The notes under the pieces are model-generated. The model made no database searches. It was not told the DNA's origin and saw only the letters and a list, made by a program, of their open reading frames with translations. DNA of 64,000 nt from Arthrobacter sp. StoSoilB5 (GTDB lineage: Bacteria; Actinomycetota; Actinomycetes; Actinomycetales; Micrococcaceae), in contig NZ_AP024646.1 in NCBI RefSeq assembly GCF_019977235.1, positions 2,480,001 through 2,544,000 on the forward strand, given 5' to 3'. The position numbers and the translations under genes were made by a program. Positions 18,480-27,823 of this stretch are shown piece after piece; within the stretch, counting starts at the first letter, position 1, and each line of letters begins with the position of its first letter.

Positions 18480-19898
18480 TTGGCTGTGGACCAGTCTGTG
18501 TTGACCGTGAATGACCTCGTAAGCACCCAGAGTTTAGGAACCCGACTCCTGGCCGGGGCGAACGGCCTTGAGCGGCAGGTGCTTTGGGCCCACAGTTGCG
18601 AACTGAGCGATCCGGATCGTTGGCTGGGACCTCACGAACTACTCATGACCGTCGGCCTGTGCGTGCCGCGGGAGGCGGAGGAGCAACGGGACTTCGTCAG
18701 GAAATTGGACGAAGCAGGGTTGGCCGGCGTGGCCTTGGGGGATCACCCGAGCTTGCCGCCCTTGTCCCAGGAACTTTTGGATGAGGCCGATCTAAGAGGA
18801 TTCCCCGTTCTGCTTGCCAATGAGGAGACGCCATTTGCCGCCATAGGCCGCACGGTTGCTGCAGCGACAGCCTCCACGCAGACACTGCAGGTGCTCAAAT
18901 TGAGCAAGCTTTACCAGCTTTCTACATATGCCCACGCCGATCCGAAGCGTTTGATGGATGAACTTCAGGCACTATTGAGGGCGAGGCTCAGCGTGCTTGA
19001 CACCCAGACTGGCCTGACAATCATTGAGGGGCCGCTCCTTGCCACGATGTTGGTGAAGGCTCGCGAGCGTTCTTACTCTCTTCCCGGGGATGCCAATGTA
19101 AAGCTGAGAATCACCGAGTTTCCCGGGGAGGAAATCAGTAGCTTCCTGCTGATCCACGTCCTGCAGGTTGTCGACGTCGCAGTGAGCCAGCTTCTGAGTT
19201 CGATTAGAGGACGAGCTGAACGCTCCGCGCACACGCTCGAAGCGCTTCTGGAAGGCCGCATACCCGCTAATCTCGATGCTGTTCTAAAGCCAGGTGCCAT
19301 TGCGGCCGGATATCAGATGGTCGCGATCGCGATAGACCAAGGGCCCAAAGCCGCCAGGGCGGTCTCGATCGGAGGCCTGCCAGTGCTGGCCGGCCCTGGA
19401 CGCAATTCCTTCTTTCTTCTTATGCCCGAAAAAATACGCAAGGACGTCCGGCAGCTCCTGGAAGGGCTGGGAATTCGAGCCGCTGCGTCCTCGACACATA
19501 TTGATCTCCGGGACGCAATGTTCGCTGCAGAGGAAGCCCACAAAGTCTTGTCTTCCGGTGGAGCAAATCACCAGTGGCTCGACTTCGCTGGCGTACCAAT
19601 TTCTCTACTGACGAGATCGAGGAAAGAGGCGTCAGCAATTGTGCAGCAAGTGCTTGGTGACCTTGCTGCACCGGACGCCAAAACCTCAGCCTTGCGTGAG
19701 ACACTCTTCGCATTCCTTGCAAACGACCGCAGGTGGAACGAAACAGCCACGCAACTCGGTATCCATCGCCAGACCCTGTCCTACAGGTTAGCCAAAATCA
19801 AGGACATCACCGGCAGAGATATCTCATCATCAGGGGACCTCTCTGCCTTCTGGTTGGCATACCAGGCATGGGCCTCCTATTCACCAACTTCCGATTGA
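18480..19898 (+). CDS. PucR-family transcriptional regulator
   Basis: About 472 residues, from TTG 18480 or GTG 18486; neither has a strong ribosome-binding site, so the start is uncertain by two codons. The N-terminal PucR domain (about residues 8-130: VLTVNDLVSTQSLGTRLLAG, then LWAHSCELSDPDRWL and ELLMTVGL) senses an effector, a CdaR/GGDEF-like region occupies the middle, and the C-terminal helix-turn-helix (HTH_30) reads RRWNETATQLGIHRQTLSYRLAKIKDITGRD. Members control purine, amine or aldehyde catabolism. It is divergent from the broken aldehyde dehydrogenase at 16714-18358, whose promoter shares the AT-rich 18360-18479 region, so that gene was probably its target. It appears intact. Confidence 0.9.
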   Translation: MAVDQSVLTVNDLVSTQSLGTRLLAGANGLERQVLWAHSCELSDPDRWLGPHELLMTVGLCVPREAEEQRDFVRKLDEAGLAGVALGDHPSLPPLSQELLDEADLRGFPVLLANEETPFAAIGRTVAAATASTQTLQVLKLSKLYQLSTYAHADPKRLMDELQALLRARLSVLDTQTGLTIIEGPLLATMLVKARERSYSLPGDANVKLRITEFPGEEISSFLLIHVLQVVDVAVSQLLSSIRGRAERSAHTLEALLEGRIPANLDAVLKPGAIAAGYQMVAIAIDQGPKAARAVSIGGLPVLAGPGRNSFFLLMPEKIRKDVRQLLEGLGIRAAASSTHIDLRDAMFAAEEAHKVLSSGGANHQWLDFAGVPISLLTRSRKEASAIVQQVLGDLAAPDAKTSALRETLFAFLANDRRWNETATQLGIHRQTLSYRLAKIKDITGRDISSSGDLSAFWLAYQAWASYSPTSD

Positions 19899-20162
19899 TC
19901 TGGCATCCGCTGTAGGAACAGGGGCAGCGCATCGCGCTGGATACGCCGCAGACGTTGCTGTGATGCAGCCTTCAGCTGGGGAGTACGTAAGTGGGCCAAC
20001 TCCCTGCCCCTGTGGCAGGTTTTCCGGACTCCACAAGTCCGGCTACATGCGTGGCCTTATTCGATCTCGACTTCGCAGTCGTCGGAGGGGAACGGGAGGT
20101 GGGCGTCAGGTCCGCCATGTCTCCTCGGTTAGGATCCCCATCGAACCTGGCGCTTGCCGTCG

Positions 20163-20510
20163 TCAACGTTCAGCCGATAGAAAGCGCGCCTTTCGCGATG
20201 AACTATTTTGCGCTCTTTTCTTTGGCTGCGAGCCGAGCCACCGGACCATGGCGCCGATTCCGGTGTTGCAGTGCGCTGTCGCGGGCCGGTTCAGGAATCC
20301 ATGGGTGGCTTCAGCGACTATCTCATAATCGACCGGGACACCGGCACGAGCAAGTTCCTGCGCAAATGCGCCACCGGAGGCGCGGAGGGAGTCGCGATCC
20401 GCGTCAACGAGCAGCGTCGGCGGCAATCCAGTCAGGTTGTGGCCGCCAGGGAATGCATACGGATTGCTCATCTGCTCCAGGGAGCCTGCGTAGTTGCGAT
20501 TCATTTTCTC
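20163..20510 (-). pseudogene. Alpha/beta hydrolase C-terminal fragment (HSL/esterase type)
   Basis: About 113 residues ending at 20163. LPPTLLVDADRDSLRASGGAFAQEL holds the conserved Asp and VDYEIVAEATHGFLNR the catalytic His of alpha/beta-hydrolase fold-3 enzymes. The N-terminal half with the nucleophile elbow (GDSAGG) and HGGG oxyanion motif is missing. The fragment begins at the truncated end of the epimerase fragment, overlapping by about 4 bp, so a deletion joined the two genes near 20505. Not functional. Confidence 0.8.
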
Positions 20511-20911
20511 GACCGTGTCCCGATGGTGACCAGCCTGATGGCGTCCGGTTCCGGCTGGCTTTTGATGGCTCTGATGATGTTCCTGGCTCCGCCGACGTTG
20601 ACCGCGTGCGTCAGTTCGGGGTGGTCATCGGCAAACGGGGAGACTACCGCGCCAGTGTGCAAGACAAAGTCTGTCTCGGTCACGTAGGAGAGCACGGTGG
20701 GGGTAGTCCGTGACATCGCCAAAGACGACGCTGAGATTTTCCATGTCCTCGAACTGGCGGATAGCGGGGTGTCTCTTGGTGTTGGCAGGACCAGGGCGAG
20801 GACGTCGAACCGGTCAGCACGCCGTGCGAACTCGCGCAGGATGTACTGTCCCCAGTTTCCGGTGGCTCCCGTGAGGAAGACCCTTTTCTTCAGTTTCTGT
20901 GATTGCTTCAC
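20501..20911 (-). pseudogene. NAD(P)-dependent epimerase N-terminal fragment with two compensating frameshifts
   Basis: It starts with GTG 20911, which overlaps the GH3 stop (GTGA coupling). KKRVFLTGATGNWGQYILREF is the Rossmann glycine-rich motif of extended SDR epimerases, and TDFVLHTGAVVSP and NVGGARNIIRAI follow. Between about 20755 and 20690 the reading is out of frame: another frame there gives AIRQFEDMENLSVVFGDVTD, the expected family sequence, so two indels cancel. The catalytic YxxxK part and the rest of the protein (about 180 residues) are lost where it joins the hydrolase fragment. It was probably part of a sugar-catabolic operon with the GH3 and GH78 genes upstream. Confidence 0.78.
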
Positions 20912-23153
20912 TGGAACGTGGGCTCCTTGCTGGCTTCGATCAGCTGTTCAAGGGAGTGCAGGGGGATGTTGACGCCAGGGAACTTCGCGAACTGGTTCAT
21001 GGGCTTGGAATAGGCCATCTTCAGCCCGTCCTGCATCCCTGCGGCGCGCTGTTCCTCAGCCATGGACGCGGAGATACCCACGATGAGCATGGCGCCGATG
21101 ACGGGGTGGGTGAATCATTCTTCGATCGTGGAGGCGAGGGTCAGCGGGGACGGGCGGCCCAGGTCCCCGTCAAGGTGGATTGTGCTTCGTGCGGCGATGT
21201 CGTGGGAGGAACGGCTCAATTCAAGGCGATATTGGCCGGGGGTGACTGCCCAGCGGCTGTCGGTGATGTCGTAGTAGGCGAATGCACGTCGGACCAATTC
21301 GAAGTTAGGGTGCGGGATTCGCCCGGTTCGAGGGCAACTTTTTGGAAGGCCCGCAGTTCGCGCACTGGCCTCCGGACGGGTCCTTCGGGCGCGGCGACGT
21401 AGATTTAGACGACGTCGGCCCCGGACCGGTTCCCGGTGTTGGTGACGGTGACCTGGACGCTTGCGGTGTCCACTCCGGTCGGCATAGCGGTCAGGTCGGA
21501 GTATGTGAAGGTGGTGTAGCTCAGGCCATGCCCGAACGGGTACCGGGCGGGCACATCGACGGTCTCGTGGTAGCGGTATCCGACGAGGATGCCTTCGCCG
21601 TAGCGGACGTGTCCTGCCTCGCCGGGAAAGTTGACGAAGGGCGCGGTGTCGTTGAGCCTGAAGGGGATGCTTTCGGCGAGCTGGCCTGAGGGGTTGATCC
21701 GTCCGGTCAGGACACCGGCGAGGGCTCCGCCTCCCGCCTGGCCCAAGGCCTAGCCCTCAACAATGCCATCGACATCGTCATGTCACGGTTCAAGAGTCAC
21801 CACACCGCCGTTGGAGAGTACGACGACGGTACGCGGGCTGGCTGCGGCGACCACGCGGATGAGTGCGACGTGGTCAGCCGGAAGGTGAAGGTGGGTGCGG
21901 TCGAAGCCTTCGGATTCTTCTTTCTCTTCCAAACCGACGAATACGACACTGATATCGGCCCGTCGTGCCAGGTCCGCTGCCTCTTCCCGCACCAGGGCGG
22001 CCGTAGAGTCCGCACCGGCCGCACCATAACCTGGCGCGTAGTGCACGCGCCCTTCGCCCAGGGCAAGGCGGAGTTTGTCGAGGGGGACGTCGACGCGGGT
22101 GGCGTTGACGTGGGAGCTGCCGCCGCCCTGGTAGCGAGGCTTTTGAGCGAATTCGCCCTGGACCGCGACGTCGCTATCTGAGTCAAGGGGGAGGACGTTG
22201 TTTTCATTGCGGAGCAGGACGATGGATGCTCCGGCCGCCCGTCGTGCGAGGGCATGGTGCGTGTCGGCGTCGAACGCGGTCGAGGCGTCGTGGATGGCAG
22301 TGCGGCGCTGCAGCGCGGCGATCCTCGCGGCGCTGGCATCAACATGCTCGCCCGCCAGTGCGCCGCCTTCGACGGCGGCGATGATTTCGGCGACAGTGGC
22401 GCCGTCGGTTCCGGGCATTTGAAGGTCAAGTCCGGCCTTGAGGGCAGCGGTGCGGTTGGTGACGGCGCCCCGGAAGCCCCATTCTGTGCGCAGGACGTCG
22501 GTGAGGAGCCACTGGTTTTCTGAGGCGTAGGTTCCGTTGATGCGGTTGTAGGGGCACATCACGGTGGCCGGGTCGCTGTCGCGGACTACCCGTTCGAAAG
22601 CCGGGAAGTAGATTTCGCGCAGCGTCCGCTCATCGACGTCGGAGCTGACCCGCATTCGGTCCGTTTCCTGGTTGTTGGCTGCGAAGTGTTTCACTGACGT
22701 GCCGATGCCATGGCTCTGGACGCCCTTGACATAGGCGGCGCCCAGGACTCCGGTGACGAGGGGATCTTCGGAGAGGTACTCGAAGTTCCTCCCGCACAGG
22801 GGGGAACGCTTGATGTTGATGGCCGGACCCAGGAGAACATTGACCGCGAGGGAGCGGGCTTCTCTGCCCAGGGCTTTGCCGACTTCCTCTACGAGGTCGG
22901 GGTCCCAGCTTGAGCCCAAAGCTGTTCCGGGTGGGAAGCAGGTGGCGGGAAGGCTGTCGTTGAAGCCTAGGTTGTCAGCCGTTACTTCGTGGCGTCGGAC
23001 GCCGTGGGGTCCGTCCACCATGACGAAGGAAGGGACTCCTGGAGCGGGTGCGGTGGACCAGAAGTCACGGCCGGAGAGGAGCGATGCCTTTTCCTCAAGG
23101 CTCAGGGTGTTGGTGGATGGCTCGGTTGTCGTGTTGGCGCTTTGGCGGGTCAT
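20908..23153 (-). pseudogene. GH3 beta-glucosidase with internal deletion of the nucleophile and several stops
   Basis: It starts at ATG 23153, overlapping the GH78 stop. The GH3 N-terminal domain is clear: SLEEKASLLSGRDFWST, VMVDGPHGVRR, LGPAINIKRSPLCGRNFEYL (substrate-binding Arg/Glu), GTSVKHFAANNQE (Lys-His). The nucleophile motif SDW should follow WGFRGAV, but the sequence goes straight to TNRTAALKAGLDLQMPG, so about 8-10 residues including the catalytic Asp are deleted. In-frame stops occur at 21783-21785 (TGA), 21750-21752 (TAG) and 21405-21407 (TAA). A frameshift lies near 21310, and a further TGA is at 21115-21117. The remaining C-terminal parts (QLAESIPFRLNDTAPFVNFPG; YPFGHGLSYTTFTYSDL; Fn3-like VTVTNTGNRSGADVV) are recognisable down to 20908. 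Clearly inactive. Confidence 0.92.
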
Positions 23154-23800
23154 GCGGTTACCTCGTTTGCGTCTTGCAGGACTTTTTCGATGGCTTCAGA
23201 GAAGCCGGCGGGGCTCATCGGGATCATGCCGAGCATGGCCCGGATGGTCAGGTTCTTCGCATCGGGGTTGTTGGCGTCCAGCGGTACCCCCGGGAAATAG
23301 GAAGCGAATGTTCCGTAGAGGCTCTCCCAGACGTCCGGGTCCTGGGCGAGGACTCCGAAGGTGGTGTCCAGGCTGTAGTCAGGGCGGTCGTTGTATCCCT
23401 GGGGAAGTTGGTAGTTCCAGCTGTGCGTACCGGGTTCGACCTCTACTGCCAGGTTTTCCGGATGCAGCGGAAGGATGACTTCCGCGGTGGTTCCGTCAGG
23501 AACTGTGACGTCGAGGGTGACGGCGCCGTCCGCGTCGAGCCGCCAGGATATGGCAGCCAGGCCGTAGGGGGTGAGGTGGCGTGCGGAGGCGCTCGTGAGG
23601 TCGCCGCCAGGTTTCGGGGCGAAGCGGATCCGTTTGTATCCGGGCTCGGCGGGTGCGAGGCCGGCGACGGTGCGGTGCATCCAGTCGGCGACAGCTCCGA
23701 GGGCATAGTGGTTGAAGGAGGTCATGCCGCCGGGGTTGATGGTGCCGTCGGGGCGGCTCGTAAACAAGGTCTGCACCGAGGCGGGAATCCCCCTGCCCAT
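23150..23800 (-). pseudogene. GH78 alpha-L-rhamnosidase C-terminal fragment
   Basis: The frame begins near 23800 without a proper gene start and ends at 23150, overlapping the GH3 start. PGGMTSFNHYALGAVADWMHRTVAGL, KRIRFAPKPGG and SWRLDADGAVTLDVTVPDGT are the end of the (alpha/alpha)6 barrel and the C-terminal beta-domain of bacterial rhamnosidases (Bac_rhamnosid6H/C). Full enzymes are about 900 residues, so about 75 percent of the N-terminal side is missing. About 80 residues at the extreme C-terminus (YNDRPDYSLDTTFGVLAQD, onward) look like a small extra helical module. The 5' break lies next to the LacI fragment on the other strand. Confidence 0.82.
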
Positions 23801-23802
23801 GG

Positions 23803-24155
23803 TCAGGCAAATCGACTATCAGGACGATTCGGGGCGTTCGGCCGCAGCCGCGTAGAAGGAGGCAGGCGTAACCGCCGTGATCGCCTACAACGACGACACA
23901 GCTGCAGACGTCATTGCCGGGGCGGTCCGAAACCGAATGCGGGTTCCGGAAGACCTTTCCGTAGTGGGCCACGATGACTCCCCGCTGGCCGTTCGCTTCA
24001 TGCCATCCATCTCAAGCATCTCAATCGACATGGAACGGCTCGGCCTCTACACAGCCGCTATCGCCCTGCACTATGCCGAAGGACACCCACTGCCCGATGC
24101 CCCCACGGAGGCGGCGCTGATCGTCCCCAGAGAGTCAGCCGCCCCTCGAGGGTGA
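23803..24155 (+). pseudogene. LacI-family regulator C-terminal fragment with in-frame TAG
   Basis: RQIDYQDDSGRSAAAA is followed by a TAG at 23853-23855, then in the same frame KEAGVTAVIAYNDDTAADVI, LSVVGHDDSPLAVRFMPSIS and SSISIDMERLGLYTAAIALH. This is the C-terminal third of a LacI/GalR effector domain. The DNA-binding part and most of the sensor domain are missing. It points away from the rhamnosidase/glucosidase genes and was probably their repressor. The two broken genes share one deletion junction near 23800. Confidence 0.82.
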
Positions 24156-24650
24156 GGATCGGTTGGAGAGGGGCCATCCGTTTCCGCAGGTCTGCTGTGA
24201 GAAGTGGATCGGGTGCGCGGCGTCCGGCATCAGGGCCGCCGCGGCCGACTTGGTGGTGCAGCAGCGCGCTGGGTCGATGAGCCAGCCAGATGAATGGGGA
24301 GGGGACAGGAAGTCTGCTTTGCGGTTTTTTGGCCTGGTCCCGCCCGAAAATCAAGGACTCCGTGAAGGGCGCTCGTCAAGAAGTACCAAACGGAGGTCGT
24401 CACTGAAATCGTCCTCGACGACGTCTCCAACGCCGAGCCCGCCATCATGCCGTGGTTCCACTTCGGTGGTCTCCCTACCTAACCCCGCGCCTATTCCCGT
24501 CAGGAACCTGACGCCTCGGTCTGGTTCCACGGAGATCCTGACTCTGGCAGGCGCGAGGGATCAGGAGTAGCGTCGATCCGAGAGTAGGGGAGATGTGTGG
24601 CCCGATCTTGGGGTTTAGGAAGCTGGCGCTTGCGTGTAGAAGGGGCTGGC
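24156..24650 (+). other. Gap before the debranching-type glucosidase
   Basis: About 495 bp without a supported gene. A short plus-strand frame ending at 24483 reads YQTEVVTEIVLDDVSNAEPA and PWFHFGGLPT before TAA; it looks protein-like and could be a gene tail, but about 36 codons are too few to name a family. Nothing else is recognised. Confidence 0.4.
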
Positions 24651-26810
24651 ATGGCTGGATGGAATGCTGACACAGCGGCCGGTCCCTTGGGAGCCGGGAC
24701 GATTACGTTGGTCGAGGGATCATCTTTCTGTATCTCCTCGCCGAACGGGGACATATATCCCGAACATCCCCACGGTCTTTTCGTCCTCGACACCCGCATC
24801 CTTTCTCGCTGGACTGTGGCGGTAAACGGCCAGCCACTTGAGCCCTTGGCGGCTGAGACTAAAGAACCGTACAGAACATTAATTATCTGCAGGGTTCCCC
24901 GGGCGGACGGATACGCGGACAGCCCGCTGGTCGTTGAGCGGCTGCGCGAAGTGGGGGCAGGCATCCAGGAGCAGATCACCATACGCAACTACTCGATGAA
25001 GCAGGCCGAATGTCTCATCTCAATGCAGGTTGACGCTGACTTCGCGGATCTTTTCGAAGTGAAGGAGGCACGTATTCAGCGCCAGTGGGAAGAAACCCGG
25101 CGCGTGGAGGGTGATTCCTTGGCCATCCGGGCTGCCTGGCAAGACACACGGAAGGGCATTCTTGTCCATGCTCCGGGAGCAGATGTCACCCAGAGCACCT
25201 TGACCTACTCGGTGGCCATCAATGCCCACGGCCAGTGGAGTACCATCCTCACGGTGGTGCCGAGTACCGACGCAACAAGTCCGCCCCCGCCGTCGTTCAT
25301 TCGCGCTGACGGGGACGGATTGTCCCCGAGCGACCGGCGCCGACGGGAGTGGGTGGCCAGAATTCCGGTGCTGCATATGGGAAACCGCTCCATCGAACGG
25401 ACGTTGCTCCGTAGTTACGACGACCTAGGAGCCCTCCGAATCGAGGATCCGAACCATAGCGACCGTGTAATGGTTGCCGCCGGAGCGCCCTGGTTCATGA
25501 CGCTGTTTGGCCGCGACTCGCTCTGGGCTTCACTGATGGCGCTCCCTGTTGATCCCTCTTTGGCTCTGGGTACGCTTCAGACGCTGGCTGACCGCCAGGG
25601 CAGCGTGGTGGATGTTATGAGTGAGGAAGAACCGGGCAAAATCCTGCACGAGGTTAGGCTCGATGTCTCCAGCGGGTTGTCACTGGGCGGAAAATCGGTC
25701 TACTACGGCAGCGTCGATGCGACGCCGCTGTTTGTAGTTGTGCTCGGTGCCGTAAGCCGTTGGGGATTCGCCCGGGAAACTATTACGGCCCTTTTGCCCC
25801 ACGCCGACCGCGCACTGGCTTGGATCCGTGACTACGGGGACAAGGATGGCGACGGCTTCGTCGAGTACGAGCGCCTCAACCCCCAGGGGCTCCAGAACCA
25901 AGGCTGGAAGGACTCCTGGGACGGGATCAGCTTCGCCGACGGTACGTTGGCCGAGGGGCCCCTCGCGCTATGCGAGGTGCAGGGCTATGTCTACGACGCC
26001 TATATGGCGCGCTCATGGATGGCGTATGACGCAGGTGATGCGACCCTGGCGGCAGAGCTCGCTGAACGGGCGGCGCAATTGAAGAAGCAATTCAACGAGC
26101 AATTCTGGATGGCTGAGCGCGGGTACTACGCCATCGCCCTCGATGGTAAGAAGCGACAGGTCGACGCGTGTGCTTCCAACATGGGTCACTGTCTGTGGGT
26201 GGGCATCGTGGATGAGGACAAGGCGCCGCTGATGGTTGAACGGCTGATGTCACCGGAGATGTTCAGCGGCTGGGGAGTACGGACTCTGGCAAGTGACATG
26301 GGTGCCTATAACCCCGCCAGCTACCACAATGGCTCCGTTTGGCCGCATGACAATGCAATTATCCAGGCTGGTTTGATGCGCTGTGGATTTGTGACGGAGG
26401 CTCAGCGGATCTCCACGGCTCTGCTGGAAGCGGCGGAGTATTCAGACGGCAGGCTGCCTGAGCTGTTCTGCGGCTTCAGCCGCAACGTGATGTCCGAGCC
26501 CGTGCCGTATCCGACGGCGTGCTCACCCCAGGCATGGGCTGCAACGTCGCCGATACTGCTGGTGACCAGCCTGATGGGATATGACACACATGTGTCCCGA
26601 GGTGGTCTATGGATGGATCCTGCACTGCCGGATTCCTATGGCGATCTGCACATTACCAACGCACCCTTGGCAGGCGGCAGGATCACCATTGACATTGCCA
26701 GCTCGGTCCCGTCCGTTAAAGGACTACCCGAAGGTATCGTGTTCCACCGCGGCCACCGGCCGTGGATGACTGAACTAGTGGACCAATCCATCAAACACAG
26801 GAAGCCCTAA
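24651..26810 (+). CDS. Glycogen debranching-type glucosidase (GDE N-terminal + six-hairpin domain)
   Basis: 719 residues from the ATG at 24651 (AAGGGG upstream); a GTG at 24597 would add 18 residues. The N-terminal domain (about 15-210; TLVEGSSFCISSPNGDIY, GLFVLDTRILSRWTVAVNG) matches the bacterial glycogen-debranching N-terminal domain. The C-terminal part is an (alpha/alpha)6 barrel (PWFMTLFGRDSLWASLMAL, RGYYAIALDGKK, NGSVWPHDNAIIQAGLMRCG) of the amylo-alpha-1,6-glucosidase/GH63-GH15-like type. GWKDSWDGISFADG likely supplies an acidic residue. Such stand-alone proteins act on trehalose-like or other alpha-glucosides, and their exact substrate is often unknown. It has no tight neighbours; intact, unlike the sugar genes to its left. 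Confidence 0.85.
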   Translation: MAGWNADTAAGPLGAGTITLVEGSSFCISSPNGDIYPEHPHGLFVLDTRILSRWTVAVNGQPLEPLAAETKEPYRTLIICRVPRADGYADSPLVVERLREVGAGIQEQITIRNYSMKQAECLISMQVDADFADLFEVKEARIQRQWEETRRVEGDSLAIRAAWQDTRKGILVHAPGADVTQSTLTYSVAINAHGQWSTILTVVPSTDATSPPPPSFIRADGDGLSPSDRRRREWVARIPVLHMGNRSIERTLLRSYDDLGALRIEDPNHSDRVMVAAGAPWFMTLFGRDSLWASLMALPVDPSLALGTLQTLADRQGSVVDVMSEEEPGKILHEVRLDVSSGLSLGGKSVYYGSVDATPLFVVVLGAVSRWGFARETITALLPHADRALAWIRDYGDKDGDGFVEYERLNPQGLQNQGWKDSWDGISFADGTLAEGPLALCEVQGYVYDAYMARSWMAYDAGDATLAAELAERAAQLKKQFNEQFWMAERGYYAIALDGKKRQVDACASNMGHCLWVGIVDEDKAPLMVERLMSPEMFSGWGVRTLASDMGAYNPASYHNGSVWPHDNAIIQAGLMRCGFVTEAQRISTALLEAAEYSDGRLPELFCGFSRNVMSEPVPYPTACSPQAWAATSPILLVTSLMGYDTHVSRGGLWMDPALPDSYGDLHITNAPLAGGRITIDIASSVPSVKGLPEGIVFHRGHRPWMTELVDQSIKHRKP

Positions 26811-27410
26811 CCCCGCGCCAGCGGTGTCAGACCAGGCAAAGTTTCGGCGGCGAGGGAGCCCCGCCATGAAAATACTAGCTGGCACCATCCACTGAGCAGA
26901 ATTCCGAAAGAGCCGAAAGGGCCACGCGCGGGAGTTCTCGCAGCCACTTCTACTCCCGTGGTTTCCGCGCCGATAACCGGCGTTTCTTCCGGTCAATGAG
27001 TGGGCTGGGGCCGCCTGGGACCGAGCATCCGCCAAGCGTGTTGGCACGCTGTCGGTGGTCCAACACGTCGAACCAGAAGGGCGCATCCGCACGTGGGATT
27101 TTGTGGCTGCCTCCAGCACGCCGCCGCTGCCGTTGACACCGGCCAAGCGGATGGCCGGGTAGCCGTTTTCGACCCGGTCATGCGGGTGTAGGTCCAAAAG
27201 CTCATGAGATGGGGAAGGAGCTGTAGCACATGGAGTCTTTCACTGTTGGATGGGTTCTCCCGGTCATTGGGTGCTCCGTTCCCCGCGTGAGGCATACCCA
27301 GAACGTGGGATCGCGAACCCGTCCGCCGTCCCTTATTGCCAGCGTAAAGACAAACCGCGTTCCCTCGGCGGGGGAGCGCGGTTGGCGTTGCGAGCTGCCC
27401 GGAACGGGAG
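26811..27410 (+). other. Noncoding stretch left of the tRNA-derived repeat
   Basis: About 600 bp with no supported gene. Overlapping frames on the minus strand have no family match. The stretch ends in the tRNA 3'-end repeat at 27411, so it may be the chromosomal side of an old integration site, but I see no tRNA 5' half: the bases before the T-loop do not pair with the T-stem. Confidence 0.45.
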
Positions 27411-27471
27411 TCCCGTTCGAGTCCCACCTCGGGCACGGCATACCCCCTCGTCAGAGGGGGTTTTTGCTTTA
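27411..27471 (+). repeat. tRNA 3'-end direct repeat, copy A (att-like) with terminator hairpin
   Basis: TCCCGTTCGAGTCCCACC is followed by TCGGGCACGGCATA. The part TTCGAGT is a tRNA T-loop, CCCAC the 3' T-stem strand, CTCGGGC a 3' acceptor strand and A the discriminator base. It is followed by CCCCCTCGTCAGAGGGGG and a T-rich tail, a rho-independent terminator. The preceding bases cannot form the 5' T-stem strand (GTGGG expected), so this is a 3' fragment and not a tRNA gene. A 32-base identical copy is at 57713. Weaker similarity between the two sites continues about 250 bp beyond the hairpin (to about 27720 and 58020). Probably one boundary of the 30-kb segment between. Confidence 0.78.
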
Positions 27472-27823
27472 AGGTGTATACATTCTGTTTGGTCAGGTCC
27501 CTCTGATGCTGGCCGCGGGGTGTGCCTGGCGCCGCGGGTCGCCTATTGGTTGTGGGGGAGCGGGTTCAGGGTCGTGGCTGGTCGGCCCTCCGCGTGCTGT
27601 GAGCTGGGGTCATGTGTTCCTCTCTTGGTTCGTCCGGTAGGTCGTGGTTGGCCTACACCGCTTCATGGGGAGGGGGACTGAGCGCAACATGACTTCGGGA
27701 TCCTGCGTCAAAGTTCTTGGTTTCGGCTCGTTGGTGGAGTTAGGAGCCTTGTATTGCGATGACCCTCCAGAACGAGCCTTATGCCTCAGGGGTGCAGCCG
27801 CATCTTCATGGCCAAACCGTTGC

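Noticed and set aside
26775..27436. Minus-strand hypothetical genes left of repeat A
   Set aside because: Overlapping frames without ribosome-binding sites or family likeness; part of one reads through the tRNA-derived repeat.
27330..27445. Intact tRNA gene ending at the repeat A core
   Set aside because: The 3' part is tRNA-like, but the bases before the T-loop do not pair with the 3' T-stem strand and no matching acceptor 5' strand or anticodon arm is visible; the same holds at copy B.
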